A DNA stretch of 64,000 nt from VRUE01 sp963805455 (GTDB taxonomy: Bacteria > Actinomycetota > Thermoleophilia > Solirubrobacterales > 70-9). The notes beneath the pieces were generated by a model that ran no database searches, was not told where the DNA came from, and saw nothing but the letters and a program-made list of their open reading frames with translations. The translations under genes were made by a program, and so were the position numbers. Where the stretch lies: the NCBI GenBank assembly GCA_963805455.1, contig CAWDUJ010000009.1, forward strand, positions 124,001 through 188,000, written 5' to 3'. This document shows, piece after piece, positions 34,640-52,685 of this stretch (positions are counted from its first letter, which is position 1; every line of letters begins with the position of its first letter).

Positions 34640-34808
34640 CGCTCTCCGTTCTACCTTTCGAGTCGGGTTCCGTCTGGTTTGGCTGGTTAAGTCTTGCTGG
34701 AAGCGCCCTACGGCAGCGCGCGTTGCGCTGCCTGAAGGCGAACCTGGGAAATATAGCTGGAACCGATGCCCGCCGGCTCCGCTGGTCCGTGGCTGTGGAG
34801 GTCGTGGT
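34640..34808 (-). promoter_or_regulatory. fusA-tuf spacer with hairpin and possible promoter
   Basis: On the minus strand an AT-rich GCTATATTTCC (about 34760-34750) precedes an 8-bp hairpin GGCAGCGC/GCGCTGCC (about 34728-34708). A separate tuf promoter is plausible since tuf is usually expressed above fusA; the -35 is not convincing. Confidence 0.35.
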
Positions 34809-36920
<2,112 letters not shown>

Positions 36921-37823
36921 GGTCTTAAGGTACGGGGTCGGAGTGAAGAGGGGAAAGAAAAGAGAGCCTTCCGGCAAGGACCGGGGTCGGCGCATGAAAA
37001 AGGCCCCTTCGGGCCCGGCGAAACGTCCAGCCAAGAAGAAGCCTGAGCGACGCGCGATGATAGCAGCGACGAAGCGTCGCCTGCGCTCGCTTCCGCCTCT
37101 CGCCTGGGCCTGGGCGATGAAGGCGACGAGGAGGGTGGACCGCCGCGTCAACCGCCTCATGGCCCGGGTCTGGCCGCCGTTCGAGCGCCGGGCGCGCCGC
37201 GTCGCCGCGACCGCGAATCGCTGGGCGCGCTGGGTCGGTCGCCGCCTGCGTCCCGTCGGGGTGTTCCTCCTGCGGGTCTTCTCCTTCCTGGAACGGCGGC
37301 TGCTCCGGGCCCGTGTCCGGGCGGTCCGGGTCGCCACCGCGGCCAGTGCGGCACTGACCCCGGAACGCGCGATCTGCTCGGCGATCGTCGCCGCCGGGGG
37401 TTTCCTCGTCGCCTCCCAGTTCGTCGATTACCGCGGGGTCGAGATCGGGCAGCCGGGCTACGCGGGGCTGCCGGGGGCCTCTCCCCCTCTCGAAGGCGTC
37501 GAAGCGGCCGGCGCCGCCCACGCCTACCTACTGGTCCCGGTCGGGCTCCTGGCCATCGCGCTGGCCCTGGTGGCGGCCGTGTCCGGGCGCAACCGGCTCG
37601 GCCGGATCGTCTTCCTCCTCGGCCTGATCGGCCTCGCCGTCGCCCTCCTGGTCGACCGGCCGGCGGGGCTCGACACCGGCTCCCTGGCCACCCGATTCGC
37701 CGGGGCGACCGCGGTGCTGCAGGACGGCTTCTACGCCGAGGTGGCCGCGAGCGCGGGTCTGATGCTCGGCGGATTCCTGCTGATCCTGGCTCCAAGAGCC
37801 GCGGCCCGCTACCATGCGCGGCC

Positions 37824-38218
<395 letters not shown>

Positions 38219-38219
<1 letters not shown>

Positions 38220-38689
38220 TGCCGCGCCGTTCCGCCGCCCAGATCCGTCCGGTCGAGTCCGACGCGCGCCATCGCAACCGGCTCGTCCAGCAGACGATCA
38301 ACAAGGTGATGCGCGATGGCAAAAAGTCGCTCGCCGAGCGGATCGTCTACGACGCGCTGGCGATCGTCGGCGAGCGCAGCGGCGAGGATCCGGTCGAGAC
38401 CCTCGAGTCGGCGATCAAAAATCTGACTCCGGTGCTGGAGGTCCGCTCCCGCCGAGTCGGCGGCGCCACCTACCAGGTCCCGGTCGAGGTTCCGGCGCGG
38501 CGCGCCCGAACCCTCGCGGTCCGCTGGCTGGTCGATTTCTCACGCAACCGGCGCGAGTACTCGATGTCCGATCGTCTGGCGAGCGAAATCCTCGACTCGA
38601 TCCAGCAGCAGGGCGGGGCCTGGAAGCGGAAGGACGACATCTACCGCATGGCCCAGGCGAACAAGGCGTTCGCGCACTACCGGTGGTGA
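38219..38689 (+). CDS. rpsG: 30S ribosomal protein S7
   Basis: 156 residues: PRRSAAQIRPVESDARHRNRLVQQTINKVMRDGKK, NLTPVLEVRSRRVGGATYQVPVEV and the C-terminal HRMAEANKAFAHYRW-like end (YRMAQANKAFAHYRW). It nucleates the 30S head. It is on the plus strand, opposite to fusA, unlike the usual rpsL-rpsG-fusA-tuf order. Confidence 0.97.
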
Positions 38690-38691
38690 GG

Positions 38692-38782
38692 GGCGCGTGG
38701 AATCCCTCTCGCCCGGACAAACGCCGGCCTGATCAGGCCGGCGTTTTTGGTATCCGCCCGTTCGAGAGGGATTTCACCAGCC
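38692..38782. repeat. long inverted repeat, element D
   Basis: Arms GTGGAATCCCTCTCG (38697-38711) and its partner 38763-38777 pair at 14 of 15 positions. Flanking GAGGGGC and GCCCCTCC extend the stem outward. It resembles elements A-C and E (GGAGGGG-GTG-CCCTCTC) and encloses the same terminator stem as element C. Directly after rpsG. Confidence 0.8.
38719..38748 (+). terminator. strong intrinsic terminator after rpsG
   Basis: AAACGCCGGCCT / AGGCCGGCGTTT with loop GATC and a T5 run on the plus strand. One base differs in the loop from the truA/rplQ terminator at 16208-16235. Confidence 0.92.
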
Positions 38783-38846
38783 CCTCCGGACCGCAGAGAG
38801 CGGCCACCGCCCTCGGAAGGCCATGTGTGTTTTCTGGATTCCAAAC

Positions 38847-39326
38847 ATGAGCAAACCGATCCTTGCCGTCGACGTCGATGGCGTCATCTCGCTGTTCGGG
38901 TTCGAGCAGCCGCCGAGCCGGGAGGAAGCGCGGTTCGAGCTCGTCGACGGGATGGTCCACTGCATCTCGCTCGCCGCCGGCGAGCGGCTGATGCGGCTCT
39001 CCGAGCACTACGAACTCGTCTGGGCGACCGGCTGGGAGGAAAAAGCGAACGATTACCTGCCGAACATCCTCGGGCTGCCGGAACTGCCCCACCTGAGCTT
39101 CGACGGCGCCGCCCGATTCGGGTCCGCGCACTGGAAGCTCGGCCCGCTCGACGAGTACGGGAAAGGACGCGCGATGGCCTGGATCGACGACAGCTTCGAC
39201 GAGAGCTGTTACGAGTGGGCCCGGGGGCGCGAGGAGCCGACCCTGTTGGTGCCGACCGAGTCCGAGCGCGGCCTCGAGGAGGTCCAGGTCGAGGCTTTGA
39301 CGGCGTGGGCCCGCGGTTTAGACTAA
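38847..39326 (+). CDS. HAD-superfamily-like protein (HAD domain of the RNA-repair-associated type)
   Basis: 159 residues from ATG 38847. PILAVDVDGVISLFGF holds the catalytic DxD motif, LVWATGWEEKANDYLP is the motif II region, and AMAWIDDSFDESC the late acidic motif III/IV. This pattern is found in small actinobacterial HAD proteins of unknown substrate. It follows the rpsG terminator, so it has its own promoter or arises by read-through. Confidence 0.75.
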   Translation: MSKPILAVDVDGVISLFGFEQPPSREEARFELVDGMVHCISLAAGERLMRLSEHYELVWATGWEEKANDYLPNILGLPELPHLSFDGAARFGSAHWKLGPLDEYGKGRAMAWIDDSFDESCYEWARGREEPTLLVPTESERGLEEVQVEALTAWARGLD

Positions 39327-39331
39327 CGGCG

Positions 39332-39628
39332 ATGCACGGGTTCCTGCCGATCTTCTTCCTGCTCGTCGTGCTGAAGATTCCGGTCTTCGGCTCACTCTGG
39401 CTTGTCTGGTGGGCGAGCCGCGAACCGGAGCCCGAGGGCGTCGGCGAGGAGGACTCGGACGGCGGTTTCGGCCGGCCGCGGCCGATGCGCCCCCGCCCCC
39501 GCGGCCCCCACGGCGCACCGGCAATCGATCTCAACTCCGGATCCGTGCAGCGCCGGCGACGTGGAGAGGAGATAGGGGTGTCTCACGATCCGCGGGAGAC
39601 ATCCCTGTCTCCTCCTCACACTGCCTGA
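39332..39628 (+). CDS. small single-helix membrane protein with Pro/Arg-rich tail
   Basis: 98 residues from ATG 39332. One hydrophobic helix (LPIFFLLVVLKIPVFGSLWLVWWA) at the N-terminus is followed by an acidic patch (EPEPEGVGEEDSDGG) and a Pro/Arg run (RPRPMRPRPRGPHG). No family recognised with certainty. It is five bases after the HAD gene and overlaps the convergent monooxygenase by 13 bases. Confidence 0.6.
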   Translation: MHGFLPIFFLLVVLKIPVFGSLWLVWWASREPEPEGVGEEDSDGGFGRPRPMRPRPRGPHGAPAIDLNSGSVQRRRRGEEIGVSHDPRETSLSPPHTA

Positions 39629-40938
39629 GCTGCCCGCTTGCGCTCGCGCCGGATCTGGCGCAGATAGGGGTGGAAGTCCACCTCGACCGTGTGACGCTTG
39701 GAGGCGACGAAGCGCTTCTTCAGCCATTGTTCCTGCTCGGCTATCTCGGCCCGCATCTCGGCCGCTGAGGGAAGGCTGGCCCGGCTCTGCATTAGATCGG
39801 CGACCCATTCGGACTGGGCCTCGGCGATCGGCATGATCGGCCCCAGCGGCTGGATGAAGCCGATGAAGTAGAGGCCGGGGTGCTCGACCGAGACGACCCG
39901 GCTGTAGAGAGGCATCTGGTTGTCCTTCGCTTCGAACACCTCCGGCGACAGGAACGGGAAGGTGATCCTGTAGCCGGTGCAGTAGACGACGAGGTCGATC
40001 TCCTCCTCCCTGCCGTCGACGAAGCGGACGGTCCGGCCGCCATTGAAGCGATCGATGTTCGGCCTGACCTCGATGTCGCCATGACCGAGCCGCGAGAGCA
40101 GCTCCGAGGAGACGGTCGGGTGCGCCTCGAGCAGCTTGTGGTCGGGCTTCGGCAGCCCGTAGTCGGTGACGTCGCCGACCGCCATGTTCAGCATTCGCTC
40201 CATCACGACCCGCCGCAGCGCCAGCGGCAGGAAGGTGGTCCAGGCCGGCGAGACTTCGTCGATCGGCTTGCCGCCGAGGAACTTGGGCAGGACGTAGGCG
40301 CCGCGGCGCAGCGCCAGGAACGTCGCCTCGGCGATCCGCGAGGACTCGACCGCGATGTCGACCGCCGAGTTGCCGATCCCGAGGATGAGGACGCGCTTGC
40401 CGACGAGGATGTCGGGCTCGCGGTAGTTATGGACGTGGATCTGCTCGCCGGCGAACCCGTCGGCACCGGGGAACGGCGGTTCGGGCCAGCGCGGGTCCCA
40501 ATGGTGGCCATTTGCGACCAGGACCGCCCGGTAGCGGTGCTTCTGAGGCTTGCCGTCGGGTCCCTCGACGGTCACCTCCCACTCGCCGTCGACGGGCTCG
40601 ACGTCCTTCACCTCGGTGTTGAAGGTGATCCGCTCGGTGAGCCCGAAGTGCTCGACGTAGTCGTCGAAGTACTTCGCGATCTGGAAGTGGTCCGGGTAGT
40701 CCGGCAGGTTGTCGGGCATCGGGTAGGCCCGGTAGGACATGATCTTGCGGCCGCTGTTGATGTGCAGCGAGCGGTAGGCCGAGGAGAGGCCGTTGTCGTT
40801 TTCGTAGCGCCAGTTGCCGCCGATCTTCGACCCCTTCTCGAAGCAGTCGAAAGTCACCCCCCGCGCCGCCAGCACCTGGCAGGCCGTGATCCCCGACGAA
40901 CCGGCCCCGACGATGCAGACCTTCTCAGGCGCGTTCAC
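39616..40938 (-). CDS. flavin-containing monooxygenase (FMO/Baeyer-Villiger group)
   Basis: 440 residues from GTG 40938. FAD Rossmann motif VCIVGAGSSGITACQVL, the FMO fingerprint region FAGEQIHVHNYREP (FxGxxxHxxxY), NADPH Rossmann motif VLILGIGNSAVDIAVE and the late VVYCTGYRITFPFL. It oxidises a soft nucleophile or ketone using NADPH and O2; the substrate is unknown. It is placed between the inverted rpsL-rpsG block and rpoC. The frame extends 15 codons further upstream without homology. Confidence 0.88.
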   Translation of the reverse strand: MNAPEKVCIVGAGSSGITACQVLAARGVTFDCFEKGSKIGGNWRYENDNGLSSAYRSLHINSGRKIMSYRAYPMPDNLPDYPDHFQIAKYFDDYVEHFGLTERITFNTEVKDVEPVDGEWEVTVEGPDGKPQKHRYRAVLVANGHHWDPRWPEPPFPGADGFAGEQIHVHNYREPDILVGKRVLILGIGNSAVDIAVESSRIAEATFLALRRGAYVLPKFLGGKPIDEVSPAWTTFLPLALRRVVMERMLNMAVGDVTDYGLPKPDHKLLEAHPTVSSELLSRLGHGDIEVRPNIDRFNGGRTVRFVDGREEEIDLVVYCTGYRITFPFLSPEVFEAKDNQMPLYSRVVSVEHPGLYFIGFIQPLGPIMPIAEAQSEWVADLMQSRASLPSAAEMRAEIAEQEQWLKKRFVASKRHTVEVDFHPYLRQIRRERKRAAQAV

Positions 40939-41000
40939 GTCAGAAAATCTACTCGCCGCAAGGCGCCGCCATCGCCGGACCACAGCGTGCCACCGAAGCG

Positions 41001-41070
41001 GGAGGGTGAGTTGCCCTCCGGGGAACTTGTGAGCCCGAAGGGCGGGTTCCCAGGAGGGGTACCCGCCCTC

Positions 41071-41071
<1 letters not shown>
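41001..41071. repeat. long inverted repeat, element E
   Basis: Arms 41001-41026 and 41046-41071 match at 20 of 26 positions, and the right arm reaches into the rpoC stop codon. The left arm can also fold on itself (GGAGGG tgagttg CCCTCC). Related to elements A-D. Confidence 0.75.
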
Positions 41072-48686
<7,615 letters not shown>

Positions 48687-48842
48687 AGTGGGCGACTCCT
48701 CGGGCGGTCAGAGGGACGTGGATACAGCGCAGATATTGCGAGGGAATGACAACAGGCGCGCGACCGCGAAAAATACCACACGGCCGCGCTCGGCTTCAGG
48801 CACCCCTCCGTGCCTGACGCCGATTTGGGTGATTTGAGCTCC
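48687..48842 (-). promoter_or_regulatory. rplL-rpoB spacer with attenuator-like hairpin
   Basis: A strong stem pairs CGGCGTCAGGCAC with GTGCCTGAAGCCG (48791-48822), and a T5 run follows about 20 bases later on the minus strand. The position between rplL and rpoB is where partial termination commonly sets the ratio of L7/L12 to RNA polymerase. The rpoB ribosome site ends the spacer. Confidence 0.5.
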
Positions 48843-49235
48843 CTATTTGAGCTCGACCGTGGCGCCGGCCTCCTCGAGTTCACCCTTGATTTTCTCGGCC
48901 TCGTCGCGCTCGATGCCCTCTTTGATCGGTTTCGGGGCCTCGTCGACCAGGGCCTTGGCCTCTTTCAGGCCGAGGCCGGTCGCGGCGCGGACGACCTTGA
49001 TCACCGGCACCTTCTGGCCGCCGACCTCGGTCAGGACCACGTCGACCGTCGAGGACTCTTCGCCCCCGCCGCCGTCACCATCGCCTGCCGTTGCCGCCGC
49101 CGGTGCCGCCGCCGCGACCGCGGTCGCGGAAACGCCGAACTCCTCCTCGAGCGCTTTGATCCGCTCGGAGAGCTCCAGAACCGAGATGCCTTTCAGCTCC
49201 TCGATCCAATCCTCTGTCGAAGTTTTCGTTGCCAT
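48843..49235 (-). CDS. rplL: 50S ribosomal protein L7/L12
   Basis: 130 residues: N-terminal dimerisation helix (ELKGISVLELSERIKALEEEFG), an Ala/Gly hinge, and the C-terminal domain FDVVLTEVG-like VDVVLTEVGGQKVPVIKVVRAATGLGLKEAKALVDEAP. It forms the stalk that recruits translational GTPases. One base separates it from rplJ. Confidence 0.97.
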   Translation of the reverse strand: MATKTSTEDWIEELKGISVLELSERIKALEEEFGVSATAVAAAAPAAATAGDGDGGGGEESSTVDVVLTEVGGQKVPVIKVVRAATGLGLKEAKALVDEAPKPIKEGIERDEAEKIKGELEEAGATVELK

Positions 49236-50072
49236 CTACTTGTTGTCCTCCTCTTGCTCATTTGAAGTGTCTGAATCAGATTCCGCCGAGTCGGCCTCAC
49301 CCTGCTCGGAGTCCGCCGGCTCTCCGCCTTCGCCATCAGATTCCGCCGGCGTGCTCCGCTCCGCGTCCGCTGGCGGGTGGGCGTCATCCTGCTCAGTCTC
49401 GGGGGCTTCCTCGCTCGGAGCCGAATCCTCAGAATTCGACGGCTCCTCGCTCGTGTTTTCGGCCTCGGGCTCATCAGCTGACGCGGGCTCCGGCTCGGTC
49501 TCGGGGGTCTCAGCCTCCGCCTCTGCCGCGGCCGACTCCGCCGGAGCCTCCCCTTTCACGAGCCCCTTCTCCGCGATCTGGCCGAGCTGGAGGGCCAGGC
49601 CCTGGATCATCGAGCCGAGGCCGCGGACCAGGCCGGTGAGCGGGCTGGCGACGACGCCGGCTAGCTGGCCGTCGAGGACTTCACGGGTCGGCAGGCGGGC
49701 GATCGATGTGAACCTGTCCGCGTCGAGGTCGAGGCCCTCCATGAAGCCACCCTTGAAGACGAGGACCTCGTGATCTTTGTTGAAGGTCGTGATCGCCTTC
49801 GCCGCCTGGGCGGTGTCGCCGCGGACGAAGGTCAGCGCGGTCGGGCCCTCGAGCAGGGCGTCGAGCCGCTCCTCGCCCGCCTTCTCGGCGGCGAGTTTGG
49901 TGAGGCGGTTCTTGACGATCCGGAAGCTGGCGTCGGCTTCGCGCAATTTGCCGCGCAGCTCGGCCGCCTGCGGCACGCTGATGCCTCGGTAGTCGACCGC
50001 GAAGATCGCCTCCGCGCCCTCGATCTGGGCGGCGACCTCCTCGATTGTTGCTGACTTTTCTTCTCGGTTCAT
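49236..50072 (-). CDS. rplJ: 50S ribosomal protein L10 with long acidic C-terminal tail
   Basis: 278 residues, against about 165-180 normally. The core shows FAVDYRGISVPQAAELRGKLREADASFRIVKNRL and LDGQLAGVVASPLTGLVRGL. After the L7/L12-binding helix (about residue 172), a tail of about 100 residues is almost entirely Glu/Asp/Ser/Ala/Pro and includes EQGEADSAESDSDTS, similar in style to the S5 and S17 segments. The tail begins where L12 dimers dock. Confidence 0.95.
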   Translation of the reverse strand: MNREEKSATIEEVAAQIEGAEAIFAVDYRGISVPQAAELRGKLREADASFRIVKNRLTKLAAEKAGEERLDALLEGPTALTFVRGDTAQAAKAITTFNKDHEVLVFKGGFMEGLDLDADRFTSIARLPTREVLDGQLAGVVASPLTGLVRGLGSMIQGLALQLGQIAEKGLVKGEAPAESAAAEAEAETPETEPEPASADEPEAENTSEEPSNSEDSAPSEEAPETEQDDAHPPADAERSTPAESDGEGGEPADSEQGEADSAESDSDTSNEQEEDNK

Positions 50073-50140
50073 CGTCTCACCTGCACCGGGCTTCCGGGCT
50101 CAGAGCCCCGCCGGTGGTCTTGGGCGTGCGGCGGCGCAGT
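50073..50140 (-). promoter_or_regulatory. possible L10 autoregulatory leader
   Basis: The 68 bases between rplA and rplJ contain GGGGCTC/GAGCCC pairing and end in CCGGTGCAGGTGAG just before the rplJ ATG, resembling the GCAGGTG-containing L10 leader that binds L10-L12 in many bacteria. The full kink-turn cannot be confirmed by eye. Confidence 0.4.
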
Positions 50141-50917
50141 TTAGGCGGTCGCCGGCTCCTCTGCGGTCTCATCGACCGCCGACTCCTCCGCTTCGGGTCC
50201 GGGGTCGGCGGGAGAGGGAGCGTCGGCGTCCCTGACCTTCGACGTGTCGACCCTGATCCCGGGGCCCATCGTCGTCGTCAGCGTCGCGGAGAGGATGTAG
50301 CGGCCCTTGGCCGAGGACGGCTTGGCGCGGTTGATCTCGTCGATCACCGCCATGCAGTTGTCGAGCAGTTTGTCGGCGTCGAAGCTGGCCTTGCCGATCG
50401 AGAGGTGGACGATCGCCTGGCGGTCGGTCCGGTACTCGATCTTGCCGGCCTTCGACTCGCCGACGGCCTTCTCGATGTCGTCGGTGACGGTGCCCACCTT
50501 CGGGTTCGGCATCTTGCCCTGAGGGCCGAGCACGCGGCCGAGCTGGCCGACGGTTTTCATCATGTCCGGGGTCGAGATCGCGATGTCGAAGTCGGTCCAG
50601 CCCTCCTGGACTTTCTCGGCCAGCTCCTGGCCGCCGACGAAGTCGGCCCCGGCCGCCTCAGCGTCGCGGGCCTGCTGACCGTCGGCGAAGACGGCGACGG
50701 TGACGTCCTTGCCGAGCCCGTGCGGGAGGGCGAGGGTTCCGCGCAGCTGCTCCTCGGCGTGGCGGACGTTGACGCCGAGCCTGATGTGGAACTCGACCGT
50801 CTCGTCGAACTTGGTGCTCGCCGTCTCCTTGACCAGGGCGATTGCTTCGGCCGGCGGATAGGCCTCGGTGCGCTGCACCTTGCCGTACTGCTGGCGGTAG
50901 CGTTTTCCGTGGGCCAT
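50141..50917 (-). CDS. rplA: 50S ribosomal protein L1
   Basis: 258 residues from ATG 50917 (MAHGKRYRQQYGKV). FDETVEFHIRLGVNVRHAEEQLRGT, DMMKTVGQLGRVLGPQGKMPNPKVGT and the C-terminal YILSATLTTTMGPGIRVD define L1. The last 25 residues (beginning ADPGPEAEESA) are an acidic tail whose DNA matches part of rpsQ at 35 of 36 bases. L1 forms the mobile stalk at the E site. Confidence 0.96.
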   Translation of the reverse strand: MAHGKRYRQQYGKVQRTEAYPPAEAIALVKETASTKFDETVEFHIRLGVNVRHAEEQLRGTLALPHGLGKDVTVAVFADGQQARDAEAAGADFVGGQELAEKVQEGWTDFDIAISTPDMMKTVGQLGRVLGPQGKMPNPKVGTVTDDIEKAVGESKAGKIEYRTDRQAIVHLSIGKASFDADKLLDNCMAVIDEINRAKPSSAKGRYILSATLTTTMGPGIRVDTSKVRDADAPSPADPGPEAEESAVDETAEEPATA

Positions 50918-50927
50918 CCGGGCTCTC

Positions 50928-51350
50928 CTATTTGACGTCGACGCCCATCGAGCGGGCGGTCCCGGCAATGATCTTCGAGGCTGCGTCGAGGTCGTTCGCG
51001 TTGAGGTCGGGCATCTTGCGCTCGGCGATCTGACGGATCTGGTCCTGGGAGATCGTCCCGACTTTGTTGACGTGCGGCTCGCCGGAGCCCTTCGGGATCC
51101 CGATCGCTTCGCGGATCAGGACCGCCGCTGGCGGCGTCTTGGTGATGAAGTCGAAGGAGCGGTCCTCATAGACGGTGATCTCGACCGGGATGATCGTGCC
51201 GCCCTCGCCCTGGGTCTGGGCGTTGAACGCCTTACAGAACTCCATGATGTTGACGCCGTGCTGGCCGAGCGCGGGGCCGACCGGCGGCGCGGGGTTCGCG
51301 TTGCCGGCCTGGATCTGCAGCTTGATGATTGTGAGGACTTTTTTCGCCAT
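50928..51350 (-). CDS. rplK: 50S ribosomal protein L11
   Basis: 140 residues: IKLQIQAGNANPAPPVGPALGQHGVNIMEFCKAFN is the invariant N-terminal segment, and the C-terminal domain carries DLNANDLDAASKIIAGTARSMGV. It binds the GTPase-associated 23S region. Ten bases upstream of rplA. Confidence 0.98.
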   Translation of the reverse strand: MAKKVLTIIKLQIQAGNANPAPPVGPALGQHGVNIMEFCKAFNAQTQGEGGTIIPVEITVYEDRSFDFITKTPPAAVLIREAIGIPKGSGEPHVNKVGTISQDQIRQIAERKMPDLNANDLDAASKIIAGTARSMGVDVK

Positions 51351-51376
51351 TGGATTGGTGAGGGTAGCGGCCCGGG

Positions 51377-51901
51377 TTAGATCTTCTTGACCTGGTCGTA
51401 GTTGACCTCGACCGGCGTCTCGCGGCCGAAGATCGAGACCAGCACCTTGAGTTTCGCGGCGTCCTCGTTGATCTCGGCGATCTCTCCCGAGAAGTCCGAG
51501 AGCGGGCCGGAGATGACCTTGACCGACTCGCCGATCGAGAACTGGGCCTGGGTCCGCGGCCGCTCCGCCGTCTCGCGGTGAAGCAGGCGGTCGACCTCGA
51601 CTTTGGAGAGCGGGACCGGTTTGTTGCGGGCGCCGACGAAGCCGGTGACGCCAGGCGTGTTCTTCACGAGGCCCCAGGCGTCGTCGGTCAGCTCCATGTT
51701 GACCAGGACGTAGCCCGGCATCGTCCGTTTCTCCTTCGGTTCTTTCTGGCCGTCTTTGTTGACCTCCATCACCTGCTCGGTGGGAACGACGACCTGCCGC
51801 ACGTTGCGGTTCTGACTCATTGTCTGCACGCGGTGCTCAAGGTTGTGCTTGACCTTGTTCTCGTGCCCGGAGTAGGTGTTGATGACATACCAGCGATACA
51901 T
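51377..51901 (-). CDS. nusG: transcription elongation/termination factor NusG
   Basis: 174 residues. NGN domain MYRWYVINTYSGHENKVKHNLEHRV with PGYVLVNMELTDDAWGLVKNTPGVTGFVG, then a KOW domain (IGESVKVISGPLSDFSGEIAEI). It links RNA polymerase to ribosomes or Rho. It lacks the long N-terminal extension common in other actinobacterial NusG proteins, while the adjacent SecE carries one. Confidence 0.97.
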   Translation of the reverse strand: MYRWYVINTYSGHENKVKHNLEHRVQTMSQNRNVRQVVVPTEQVMEVNKDGQKEPKEKRTMPGYVLVNMELTDDAWGLVKNTPGVTGFVGARNKPVPLSKVEVDRLLHRETAERPRTQAQFSIGESVKVISGPLSDFSGEIAEINEDAAKLKVLVSIFGRETPVEVNYDQVKKI

Positions 51902-51911
51902 GTGTGCCCTT

Positions 51912-52436
51912 CTAGATGATCTTCTGGATCAGGTAATTGAAGACGCCGTCGAGGGCACCGAGATAGGCCGCCGCGACGGCGACGAAGAGGATCGTCACCG
52001 CGGTTGCCTGGACAAGGGTGTCGCGATCGGGCCACTGGACTTTCTTGAGCTCGGCCCAGCAGGAGGCGAGAAAGCCGAAGACGCCGCCGCGCTGACGGTC
52101 GCTCGAAGCCGCCTTCTGGCGCTTGGCGAGCTGCTCGCTCTCGCGGCGCTTGCGGTCGGCGCGTTCACGTTTTTCGGCTTCCTTCGCCTTCTTGGCCTCG
52201 GCGCGGCGCTGGGCTCGGTCCGACTTCGGCGCGTCGGGGGTCTCGAGGTCGGCTTCGGAGGCGCCGGCCGCGATCCCGGCCTCGACCGCCTCGACCTCGG
52301 CGACGTCGCCGGAGACGGGGACCTGGGTGTCGTGCTGCGCGTGCGACTGGGTGAGATTCCGGTCGCCGCCGCGCTTCTGCTCCTCAGCTTCGCGGGCGCG
52401 TTTCTCCGCCTTGCGCTGTGCCCGGGTTTTGGCCAT
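51912..52436 (-). CDS. secE: preprotein translocase subunit SecE with long charged N-terminus
   Basis: 174 residues from ATG 52436. The functional part is the last 60: FLASCWAELKKVQWPDRDTLVQATAVTILFVAVAAAYLGALDGVFNYL, one amphipathic plus one transmembrane helix. The first 115 residues are charged (QRKAEKRAREAEEQKR, RAEAKKAKEAEKRERADRKRRE) and probably cytoplasmic coiled-coil. It partners SecY. Confidence 0.93.
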   Translation of the reverse strand: MAKTRAQRKAEKRAREAEEQKRGGDRNLTQSHAQHDTQVPVSGDVAEVEAVEAGIAAGASEADLETPDAPKSDRAQRRAEAKKAKEAEKRERADRKRRESEQLAKRQKAASSDRQRGGVFGFLASCWAELKKVQWPDRDTLVQATAVTILFVAVAAAYLGALDGVFNYLIQKII

Positions 52437-52440
52437 CGGG

Positions 52441-52605
52441 CTAGCGGGTCTCCTTGTGGTCGGTGTGGCGCCCACACCAACGGCAGAACTTGCGCAGCCC
52501 GATACGGTCCGGCGAGTTGCGCCGGGACTTGTTGGTCTGATAGTTCCGCCGCTTGCAGTCTTCGCAAGCCAGCGTTACCGCGATACGGACATCTCCGCGA
52601 GCCAT
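52441..52605 (-). CDS. rpmG: 50S ribosomal protein L33 (zinc-binding form)
   Basis: 54 residues from ATG 52605 after a GAGGGAGAA ribosome site. MARGDVRIAVTLACEDC, RNYQTNKSRRNSPDRIGLRK and CRWCGRHTDHKETR show both CxxC pairs. It is the first gene of the rpmG-secE-nusG-rplKAJL-rpoBC array. Confidence 0.95.
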   Translation of the reverse strand: MARGDVRIAVTLACEDCKRRNYQTNKSRRNSPDRIGLRKFCRWCGRHTDHKETR

Positions 52606-52685
52606 TTCTCCCTCGTTGCGTGCGGAAGCTCTTTACAAGAGAAAACCCCGGGCCGAAGCGCGAGGCAGACCTGAAGGATAGCGAT

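Noticed and set aside
36921..37337. N-terminal extension of EF-G into upstream sequence
   Set aside because: EF-G homology starts exactly at MPRTFPLEK; the upstream frame is an Arg-rich shadow of the membrane-protein gene.
52606..52685. tRNA-Trp expected near secE/nusG
   Set aside because: No cloverleaf can be drawn in the spacer.
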